A DNA stretch of 12,613 bases, taken from the NCBI GenBank assembly GCA_945871455.1, contig CAMBXJ010000065.1:1-12613 (forward strand). The letters run 5' to 3'. Under the pieces are notes generated by a model. The model was not told the DNA's origin and did no database searches. It was given only the letters and a program-made list of their open reading frames with translations. Every line of letters begins with the position of its first letter. Position 1 is the first letter of the stretch. Source of the DNA: Asaia bogorensis (GTDB lineage Bacteria > Pseudomonadota > Alphaproteobacteria > Acetobacterales > Acetobacteraceae). Made by a program: the position numbers and the translations under genes. Positions 7,057 through 12,613 of the stretch are shown piece after piece.

Positions 7057-7497
7057 ATGAACGATCCTCGCAGACTGATCCAACGCTCCGCCTATCCGCT
7101 CTGGGCTCGCGACACGGCGCGCTACGGCGATGCCGACAGCAACGGGCATCTGAACAACGCGGTGTTTTCGACCTTTCTGGAAACCGGGCGCATCACCTTC
7201 CTGCTGGACCCGAAGGCCCCGCTGGCACCGCCCGGCCACGGGTTTGCCATCGTGCGTCTGGCCCTGGATTTCCGGGCGGAGATGCACTGGGGCGGCGAGG
7301 TGGAGATCGGCACCGCCATCATCAGCATCGGGCGCACATCCTTCCGCCTGGCTCAGGCGATCTTCCAGGACGATGCCTGTGCCGCGACGGCGGAATCGGT
7401 GATGGTTCTGATGGACCTGACCGCGCGCAAGGCCGCTCCGATCGAGGGGATGCTGCGCGACGCCCTGGAAGCCAACACGCTTCGATCGACCGACTGA
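7057..7497 (+). CDS. Acyl-CoA thioesterase, hotdog fold (4HBT family), 146 aa
   Basis: Single-domain hotdog-fold thioesterase, probably hydrolysing acyl- or aryl-CoA in the cytosol. The family's active-site helix is plain: YGDADSNGHLNNAVFSTFLETGR (23-45), with Asp27 as the likely catalytic acid and the GHLNN motif following it. The beta-sheet part contains IVRLALDFRAEMHWGGEVEIGTAI (65-88) and SVMVLMDL (114-121), as in YbgC/FcbC-type enzymes. The reading frame is open further upstream to 6928, but that part encodes no recognisable domain. ATG 7057 begins at the usual distance from the motif, though no clear Shine-Dalgarno is seen. Its substrate is unknown, and the neighbours (oxidoreductase, PdxA-type enzyme) do not settle it. 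Confidence 0.85.
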   Translation: MNDPRRLIQRSAYPLWARDTARYGDADSNGHLNNAVFSTFLETGRITFLLDPKAPLAPPGHGFAIVRLALDFRAEMHWGGEVEIGTAIISIGRTSFRLAQAIFQDDACAATAESVMVLMDLTARKAAPIEGMLRDALEANTLRSTD

Positions 7498-7596
7498 CCG
7501 CCCCGGCCGCCAGCGGGTCGACGCTGCTGCGCTGGTATAGCGGCCGGATGCGACATTCCGCTACACACGGGCCAACCCACCAAAAGGACACGGACC

Positions 7597-8496
7597 ATGC
7601 GACTGGGCGTCATGCTTCCGCTGCACGATATCGGCGGCGATCCCGGGCTGCTGCGTGACTTCGCGCAGGCGACCGAGGCGCAGGGCTACACCAATCTGGG
7701 CCTCGCCGACCACGTGCTGGGGGTGAATGTCGCCACCCGGCCGGACTGGGGCGATCGCAACACATCCGCCGACCTGTTCCACGACCCGTTCGTCTGTTTC
7801 GCCTATCTGGCCGGGATCTGCCGCGAGACCACCGAATTCTCCACCCAGGTGCTGATCCTGGCGCAGCGCCAGGCGGTGCTGGTCGCCAAGCAGGCCGCCT
7901 CCCTTGACGTGCTCTGCGGCGGGCGCTTCCGGCTCGGCGTCGGCGTGGGCTGGAACCCGGTCGAGTTCACCGGTCTGAACGAAACCTTCTCCAACCGCGG
8001 CCGTCGGTCGGCCGAACAGGTGGAAGTGATGCAGAAACTGTGGGCGGACCCGCATGTGACGTTCAAAGGCCGCTGGCACACGATCGAGGATGCCGGGATC
8101 AATCCCCTGCCCGTCAATCGCCGCGTGCCGGTCTGGTTCGGCGGCCATGTGGAGCAGACCCTGGACCGCATCGCGCGCCTGGGCGACGGCTGGATCATGA
8201 ACGCCTACCCGCCCGGCGACGCGGCCCTCGCCGAATTCGCCAAGCTGCGCCATCTCACCGCCGAAGCCGGACGCTCGGCCGACGCTGTCGGGATCGAGGT
8301 CTGGACATCGGGCGGAGCCGGCACCGAGAAGGACTGGCGGGAAGAAGCGCGGTTCTGGAAGCAGGCGGGCGCGACGCATCTGACCCTGACCAACACGTTC
8401 AACCGCCGTCACCACCGGCGGATCGCCGGCAAGTCGGTTGCCGATCATCTGGCCGTGCAGCAGCGTTACCGCGACGCCGTGGCGGACGTATTGTGA
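7597..8496 (+). CDS. LLM-class flavin-dependent oxidoreductase, 299 aa
   Basis: Luciferase-like monooxygenase (TIM-barrel) protein that uses FMN or F420; in a proteobacterium FMN is more likely, but this is inference. Signs are MRLGVMLPLHDIGGDPGLL (1-19), the barrel strand and helix LGLADHVLGVN (34-44), LAQRQAVLVAKQAASLDVLCGGRFRLGVGVGWNPVEF (89-125), which is the classic phosphate-binding region of the family, GRRSAEQVEVMQKLW (136-150), and VPVWFGGH (178-185) followed by RIARLGDGWI (192-201). Length is usual. An AGGA lies nine bases before ATG 7597. Its TGA overlaps the GTG start of the PdxA-family gene (GTGA), so the two are probably translated together. The substrate is unknown; many relatives are annotated only as family members. 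Confidence 0.9.
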   Translation: MRLGVMLPLHDIGGDPGLLRDFAQATEAQGYTNLGLADHVLGVNVATRPDWGDRNTSADLFHDPFVCFAYLAGICRETTEFSTQVLILAQRQAVLVAKQAASLDVLCGGRFRLGVGVGWNPVEFTGLNETFSNRGRRSAEQVEVMQKLWADPHVTFKGRWHTIEDAGINPLPVNRRVPVWFGGHVEQTLDRIARLGDGWIMNAYPPGDAALAEFAKLRHLTAEAGRSADAVGIEVWTSGGAGTEKDWREEARFWKQAGATHLTLTNTFNRRHHRRIAGKSVADHLAVQQRYRDAVADVL

Positions 8497-9563
8497 GCAC
8501 CACGCCTCGGCTGGACATCACCCCCCGTCTGGGAATTACCCCCCGTCTGGGAATTACCATGGGCGATCCGGCCGGAGTCGGGCCGGAAATCATCGTCAAG
8601 GCCTGTCGCCGCCTGAAGCCGCGCATCGACGCCGGGGAATTGCAACTTCTCGTTATCGGTCACCGGTCCGCATTGCACACCGCACGCGCGCAACTGGGGG
8701 AAACCCTGGACATTCCGGATGCGGACGACACCGGCGCGCCATTGGCCATGTTGTCCGCCGGAGAGGAAAAAGCCCCGATCGCGATCGGTGTGATGGCGTC
8801 GGAGGCCGGCCGCTTTTCCTACCTGGCGGTCGAACGAGCCGTCGCCATGGCACAAAAGGGACAGATCGACGCGATCGTCACGGCGCCGCTGAACAAGGAA
8901 GCCCTGAATCTCGCCGGCTACAAATATGCCGGCCATACCGACATGCTGGCGGCGCTGACCGGCACCAAAAGCTCCATCATGCTGCTGGCACACGGCGATA
9001 TGCGGGTAACCCATGTCACGACGCATGTGGCGCTGGAAGATGTGCCGAAGCTGCTGACGGCCGAGCGGTTGCGCCGCACGATCGATGTTACGCATCAGGC
9101 GATGCTGGACCTGGGCATAAAAGCGCCGCGGATCGCCGTCGCGGCACTCAACCCGCATGCGGGCGAGGGCGGGCTGTTCGGCCAGCAGGACATCCAGGTC
9201 AGCGCCCCGGTCATCGCGCAATGTCGCGCCGAGGGGATGGATATCAGCGGACCGGTGCCGGGGGACACCGTGTTCGTGAAGCTGCGGGCCCGCCAGTATG
9301 ACGCGGTGGTCGCGATGTATCACGACCAGGGCCACATCCCGGTCAAGCTGCTGGGCTTCAATATCGACCCGGTCACCGGCAAATGGCAGGCCTTGTCCGG
9401 TGTGAACATCACGCTGGGGCTGCCGATCATCCGCACCTCGGTCGATCACGGCACTGCCTTCGACATCGCCGGCCAGGGCATCGCCAACGAGGACAGCCTG
9501 ATCGAGGCCATCGACTACGCCTTGCGCCTCGCCGCCGTCAGGAAGGCCCGCATGACCAACTGA
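8493..9563 (+). CDS. pdxA: 4-hydroxythreonine-4-phosphate dehydrogenase family (PdxA/PdxA2), 356 aa
   Basis: NAD-dependent, metal-dependent oxidative decarboxylase of the PdxA family. PdxA acts in PLP synthesis; the related PdxA2 acts on D-threonate or D-erythronate 4-phosphate. Visible are TMGDPAGVGPEI (22-33), VTAPLNKEAL, GHTDMLAALTG (metal histidine), ALNPHAGEGGLFG (metal histidine), GPVPGDTVF, MYHDQGHIPVKLLGF and NITLGLPIIRTSVDHGTAFD (third histidine). The MYHDQGHIPVKLLGF block looks closer to PdxA2 than to E. coli PdxA, so the substrate is open. I chose GTG 8493 because the next in-frame start (ATG 8559) would remove the first beta strand; GTG also gives a four-base overlap with the upstream gene and has GGCGG before it. 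Residues 4-21 are three six-residue repeats encoded by an 18-base tandem repeat. A group II intron remnant abuts the stop codon. Confidence 0.88.
   Translation: MSTTPRLDITPRLGITPRLGITMGDPAGVGPEIIVKACRRLKPRIDAGELQLLVIGHRSALHTARAQLGETLDIPDADDTGAPLAMLSAGEEKAPIAIGVMASEAGRFSYLAVERAVAMAQKGQIDAIVTAPLNKEALNLAGYKYAGHTDMLAALTGTKSSIMLLAHGDMRVTHVTTHVALEDVPKLLTAERLRRTIDVTHQAMLDLGIKAPRIAVAALNPHAGEGGLFGQQDIQVSAPVIAQCRAEGMDISGPVPGDTVFVKLRARQYDAVVAMYHDQGHIPVKLLGFNIDPVTGKWQALSGVNITLGLPIIRTSVDHGTAFDIAGQGIANEDSLIEAIDYALRLAAVRKARMTN
8502..8555 (+). repeat. 18-base tandem repeat at the 5' end of pdxA
   Basis: There are three in-frame units of 18 bases: 8502-8519 (diverged), then 8520-8537 and 8538-8555, which are identical (ACCCCCCGTCTGGGAATT). 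They encode TPRLDI, TPRLGI, TPRLGI and run directly into TMGDPAG. The last unit supplies the family's normal first beta strand; the extra copies add 12 residues in front of it. Slipped-strand duplication is the simplest explanation. Confidence 0.9.
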
Positions 9564-9988
9564 ATCGCGGTAGGGACGCCCAGCACTGGGCGCCCCCCGC
9601 ACAGAACCGTACGGGCGGAATTCCCGCATACGGCTCCCACCTTGGGTGTTTGACGCGATGACCCCTCCCCCACGCGGACCGGCGGCGCGCTACCGCCCCG
9701 GCCAGTGACGAGATCTCCCGGTTCCCGGACAAGGGGTGTCCGTGCATGCTGGGGTCTCTGACCAGGCCGGATCGACCCGCCGCTCGCGATGACGCGACAG
9801 GTCGTGTGGCCTTCCAGGTTGGTAACCCTGTCGGCATCCGGGATAAGACGCTTTCGCGGCTCAATGGCCAGCCTGCACGTGCCTTCGCCCTGCCCCTCAC
9901 GGGGCAACACGCGCGGCTCGGGGGCGGTGTGACTCGCTATGTCTTCACCGTAGAGGACTTGCACCTCCTTGCCGGTCTCCCGGCGCAC
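9564..9988 (-). mobile_element. ORF-less group II intron remnant
   Basis: Read on the minus strand, the 5' end is GTGCGCC (9988-9982), fitting the GUGYG start of group II introns, followed by text I recognise from bacterial intron 5' regions (translated KEVQVLYGED...ASHTAPEP and VREPGDLVTG, often misannotated as protein). The 3' part holds a domain V hairpin (9636-9604) and a domain VI-like hairpin (CGCCCA/TGGGCG, about 9594-9579), then CTACC with a possible branch A and an AT end at 9565-9564. At about 425 bases it is far too short for a reverse transcriptase (normally inside domain IV), and none is present. Domain V has lost its GNRA tetraloop, so I judge it inactive. The exact ends are inferred to within a few bases. 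Confidence 0.75.
9604..9636 (-). ncRNA. Group II intron domain V hairpin (degenerate)
   Basis: The minus strand gives GAGCCGTA pairing with TACGGTTC at the base, keeping the AGC catalytic triad. A U-G pair and a two-base CC bulge follow, then GCGG/CCGC in the upper stem. The length is 33 bases against the usual 34. The apical loop reads GAAUU, not a GAAA tetraloop. The base pairing is plainly that of domain V; the changed loop and the CC bulge suggest decay. Confidence 0.78.
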
Positions 9989-10025
9989 TACCGGCCGACC
10001 GCCTCAGCCATTGACATATGTGCTG

Positions 10026-10122
10026 GCGTGTCATTGCGAGCGCGGCGAAGCAATCCAGGGTCTTGGAGGCATCGATCCTGTCGGTTGCCCCGGATTGCCT
10101 CGCCGAGCTTGCAATGACACGC
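10026..10122. repeat. 97-base imperfect hairpin repeat (GTCATTGCGAG type)
   Basis: The outer 12 bases GCGTGTCATTGC (10026-10037) and GCAATGACACGC (10111-10122) are a perfect inverted repeat. The next 23 bases on each side (10038-10060 and 10088-10110) pair with four mismatches, leaving a 27-base loop. The GTCATTGCGAGCG...GAAGCAATCC text is a repeat type I know from the intergenic DNA of many alphaproteobacteria. Transcribed, it would fold into a long stem. Confidence 0.8.
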
Positions 10123-10209
10123 CCGTTGTCGCCGTGGGTCACCGGTTCGGTCGGTTGGTGCGTGGTCATCCAGCAGCACCAGGACCTGCACAGGCAGGCC
10201 ATCGCGCCA

Positions 10210-10325
10210 CTTTGCTCAGACCGGCACCGCAAGCCGTGAATGGCGGGTCGGCACCCGCCATGACTCGCGGAGACACGGGCTCGACACCAGATGGCGCGGT
10301 TATCGTTGCGCGGCGCCCGCGGCCG
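10210..10325 (-). repeat. Dispersed intergenic repeat, copy 2 (inverted relative to copy 1)
   Basis: It aligns without gaps to the reverse complement of 6370-6485. The shared core hairpin is ATGGCGGGT/ACCCGCCAT around CGGC (10240-10261): both stem arms are unchanged while the four loop bases partly differ (CGGC here, CTGC in copy 1 read on the same strand). That fits pressure to keep the structure, or recent spread. The left part (10210-10264) is better conserved than the right. Confidence 0.75.
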
Positions 10326-10343
10326 TCGATACCCGGGCGCCGT

Positions 10344-12613
10344 TCAACCCGCTTCACCGGGGCGCGCATAGTCCGTCGTCCGGGTCACGCCGGTCGACCG
10401 GTCCAACCCTCGCAGGACCGCCTGCAGGAGTGCCGTCTTCGCCAACGGCTTCGAAACGAAATCGGTCATGCCGGCCGCCGAACATGCGGCCACGTCCTCC
10501 GGGAAGGCATTCGCGGTCAGCGCGGTAATCGGCACAAGCCGGGATGGGCCGTCGCCGGACCGGATGGCCGTGGTCGCGGCCAGGCCATCCATCTCCGGCA
10601 TCCGCATATCCATGAAGATCAGGTCATATTGGGTCCGCATCGCCAACCCGACGGCTTCCCGTCCGTCCGCCGCCGTATCGATGGCGATCGGCAACCCGGC
10701 CAACATGCGCGTCAGCACGAACTGATTGGTGACATTGTCCTCGGCCAGCAGCACGCGCATCGGGCGCCCCAGGGCCTCCAGCCGGGTCGATAGCGTGATC
10801 ACGCTATCCGCGGCCGGGGCCTGCTGATTTTCCACGCCCGTTGCCACGACCAACGGCAGTTGAAAGCGAAAACAACTCCCCTGGCCCGGGGTCGAGCGAA
10901 CCCCGATCTCACCGCCCAACTGCTCCACGATCTGGCGGCTGATCGCCAGACCCAGGCCGGACCCGCCGAACCGTCTTGTGATCGAATCATCCGCCTGGAT
11001 GAACGCATCGAACAGGCCTTTCAACTGGCTTGCCTCGATCCCGATGCCGGTATCCTCCACCGTCCATTCCATCAGGACATCCTGCCCACCCCGTGCCAGA
11101 CAGCGGTTGCGGACGGCCACGTGGCCGGAGTCGGTGAACTTGATCGCGTTGGAAACAAGGTTGCCCAGCACCTGCCGGATCCGCCCGCCATCCCCCAGCA
11201 GATGGGACGGCAGATCGAGCGGCGCATCGACAAGCAGCGACAACCCCTTCTGTTCGGCCTGCGGCCCATGCACGCTGCCGATTTCATCCAGCAAGGCAAC
11301 GGGGGAGAACGGCGCCAGCTCGAACGTCATCCGTCCGGCGTCCAGTTTGGAAAAGTCCAGGATGTCGTTCAGGATCCGCATCAGGCTGTCGCCGGATTCG
11401 CGAATCGTCCCGACGACCTTCCGTTGATCGGCGGACAGGCTTTCGTCCAGCAGCGTCGCGGCCAGGCCCAGAACCGCATTCATCGGCGTCCGGATTTCGT
11501 GACTCATCATGGCCAAAAACGCCGATTTCGCTCGGCTGGCCTCCTCCGCGATCCGCTGGCGTTCGCGCAGTTCCACCGCCTCCCGCTGCAAATCCCGCAC
11601 GCGCTGGCGATCGCGCGCGCTTTCGTCGGCCGCCTTGCGTTCGCGAATGTCGCGCACCGCCGCCACTTCGCCGCCATCCCGGCCGAACGCCAGACCGGCG
11701 GAGAGGACTTCCACGGGGAACGAGGGGCCGTCGGCTTGGGTAAGGGTCAACTCGCGCGGCTGTGCGGGCGATCCGCCGCCCCCTTGGCCGGTGCCGCCCC
11801 CTTGGCCTTCACCGATCCCTTGGCCTTCACCGATCCCATGAATAAAGCGCGACACCTTGCTGCCCAGGACCTGATCCAACGGCAGGCCCACCAGCGCGCA
11901 GAAAGCGCGGTTGGCATCGATGATGTTCCCACCGCGATGCACCAGGATGCCCTCGAAGGTGCAATCCGCCAGTTGCCGCAGGCGGTCGTTCTCCCGCCGG
12001 GTGCGCGCCGCCGACTGCCGATCCACCTCCACGCCCGCCCGGGTCAGGGCCAGCACCAACAGGAATTCCGACACGAAGACGACGGTCACCGGTTGCAGCG
12101 CCAATGCGCCAGGCGTCGCCGCGGCGGTTTCCCATTCGGTAAACGGCAGGATGGACGACAGCGAAGCAAGGTCGAGCGCGGGCAGGGCCAGCCCGATCAG
12201 GATCGACGGAACCAGCCGCTGCCGAACGGACGACGCGCCACGCAGCCACCGGAGGCCGAAGCCGCAAAGCGCGGTTGCCGCCACCATCGCGGCCAGCACC
12301 CCTTTCAGGTCGTATCCGAGCACCAGCGGATCGGCCAGGGCACTCATGCTGACGAACAACGTGCAGGACGCGCCGGCGGACAGCAGCGATCCGGCCAGCA
12401 AGGTATCGCGCATACCCTGGCCGCCATAGATGGTGACCGCCACCGCGGCCCCACCCCCCATAACGGACAGCAGAACCGACATGGCCAGAGCCGACCATGG
12501 CAGACTGACCTGGATGAACGGAAAATACGCCGCCAGCGAAAGTCGGAAGGTCAACCAGACGGCGGCGCCCAAGACCATCCCGGCCAGGATCGATCGCCAC
12601 AGCCCCCCGGATT
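10344..12613 (-). CDS. Hybrid sensor histidine kinase/response regulator, N-terminus outside window
   Basis: Inner-membrane two-component sensor with a fused receiver. The frame stays open to the window edge, so ATG 12578 is an internal Met and the true start lies upstream. Counting from that Met: several hydrophobic segments within 1-180 (membrane sensor), a short coiled coil (186-202), a PAS domain (about 203-315) interrupted by a Gly/Gln-rich repeat (249-269), a coiled coil (315-350), HisKA with phospho-His H360 (MMSHEIRTPMN), HATPase_c with N477 (LVSNAIKF), DTGIGI (509-514) and GGSGLGL (538-544), and a C-terminal receiver with D614, phospho-acceptor D657 (FMDMRMP), T688 and K710. All catalytic residues are present; no HPt domain follows, so phosphotransfer must go to a separate protein. 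The signal is unknown. The gene is convergent with pdxA across the repeat-rich spacer. Confidence 0.93.
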   Translation of the reverse strand, partial: SGGLWRSILAGMVLGAAVWLTFRLSLAAYFPFIQVSLPWSALAMSVLLSVMGGGAAVAVTIYGGQGMRDTLLAGSLLSAGASCTLFVSMSALADPLVLGYDLKGVLAAMVAATALCGFGLRWLRGASSVRQRLVPSILIGLALPALDLASLSSILPFTEWETAAATPGALALQPVTVVFVSEFLLVLALTRAGVEVDRQSAARTRRENDRLRQLADCTFEGILVHRGGNIIDANRAFCALVGLPLDQVLGSKVSRFIHGIGEGQGIGEGQGGGTGQGGGGSPAQPRELTLTQADGPSFPVEVLSAGLAFGRDGGEVAAVRDIRERKAADESARDRQRVRDLQREAVELRERQRIAEEASRAKSAFLAMMSHEIRTPMNAVLGLAATLLDESLSADQRKVVGTIRESGDSLMRILNDILDFSKLDAGRMTFELAPFSPVALLDEIGSVHGPQAEQKGLSLLVDAPLDLPSHLLGDGGRIRQVLGNLVSNAIKFTDSGHVAVRNRCLARGGQDVLMEWTVEDTGIGIEASQLKGLFDAFIQADDSITRRFGGSGLGLAISRQIVEQLGGEIGVRSTPGQGSCFRFQLPLVVATGVENQQAPAADSVITLSTRLEALGRPMRVLLAEDNVTNQFVLTRMLAGLPIAIDTAADGREAVGLAMRTQYDLIFMDMRMPEMDGLAATTAIRSGDGPSRLVPITALTANAFPEDVAACSAAGMTDFVSKPLAKTALLQAVLRGLDRSTGVTRTTDYARPGEAG
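11802..11837 (-). repeat. 18-base tandem repeat inside the kinase PAS domain
   Basis: Two identical adjacent 18-base units (plus-strand TTGGCCTTCACCGATCCC) lie at 11802-11819 and 11820-11837. Related, diverged copies (CCCCCTTGGCC...) lie at 11780-11801. In frame they encode IGEGQG twice, then GGTGQGGGG: a flexible Gly/Gln insert in a loop of the PAS domain. The unit length keeps the frame, so copy number could vary without breaking the protein. Confidence 0.85.

Larger units (their letters stand above)
9989..10343. other. Gene-free spacer between intron remnant and histidine kinase
   Basis: No coding region is supported here. It contains a 97-base hairpin repeat (10026-10122) and copy 2 of the dispersed repeat (10210-10325). 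Next to the kinase stop lies a GC-only inverted repeat, GGCGCCCG/CGGGCGCC (10312-10319 and 10334-10341), without a U-tract. The remaining bases (9989-10025 and 10123-10209) show nothing I recognise. Confidence 0.6.

Noticed and set aside
6434..7060. 208-codon plus-strand reading starting in repeat copy 1
   Set aside because: It begins inside the repeat and runs antisense to the exported-protein gene, with no domain.
8466..9629. 387-codon minus-strand reading opposite pdxA
   Set aside because: It has no motif, lies antisense to a conserved enzyme, and takes its N-terminus from group II intron domain V/VI sequence.
9515..9988. 157-codon minus-strand reading (KEVQVLYGED...)
   Set aside because: Such 'proteins' are translations of group II intron RNA; the reading spans domain V and runs into pdxA antisense.
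10312..10341. GGCGCCCG/CGGGCGCC hairpin next to the kinase stop as a terminator
   Set aside because: It is a perfect 8-base stem but has a 14-base loop and no U-tract, and it overlaps the dispersed repeat; not called.
1..12613. CRISPR array, prophage, toxin-antitoxin or defence system
   Set aside because: I found no regularly spaced direct repeats, phage genes, small paired genes or defence domains in the window.

Overview
The window looks like chromosomal DNA of a high-GC alphaproteobacterium, most likely Rhodospirillales/Acetobacteraceae. The basis is codon use, the cysE-iscR-cysteine desulfurase-iscS gene order, and palindromic repeats of a kind common in alphaproteobacteria (TTGCCGGG...CCCGGCAA and GTCATTGCGAGCG...). 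I cannot name the species.

Layout. From 1 to 2654 a tight minus-strand operon reads cysE, iscR, a cysteine desulfurase, then iscS, which runs off the left edge. It links cysteine supply to Fe-S cluster assembly under an IscR-type regulator; suf genes probably follow outside the window. A 365-base divergent intergenic region separates it from a plus-strand alpha/beta hydrolase (3020-3685) that ends in a good hairpin terminator. Next come a 90-base inverted-repeat element and the minus-strand anmK (cell-wall recycling), divergent from tyrS (5041-6285). A spacer with a dispersed repeat follows. After it lie a small exported protein (minus), a hotdog thioesterase (plus), and a plus-strand pair in which an LLM-class flavin oxidoreductase overlaps a PdxA-family dehydrogenase by four bases.

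The 780 bases from 9564 to 10343 carry no protein gene. They hold a 425-base ORF-less group II intron remnant (minus strand) whose 3' end abuts the pdxA stop codon, a 97-base imperfect hairpin repeat, and a second, inverted copy of the dispersed repeat found after tyrS. The right end (10344-12613) is a membrane-bound hybrid sensor histidine kinase on the minus strand, with its N-terminus outside the window.

I see no new multi-gene system. The points of real interest are the decayed group II intron, the repeat families, two in-frame 18-base tandem expansions in coding genes, and an IscR-like protein with unusual cysteine spacing.
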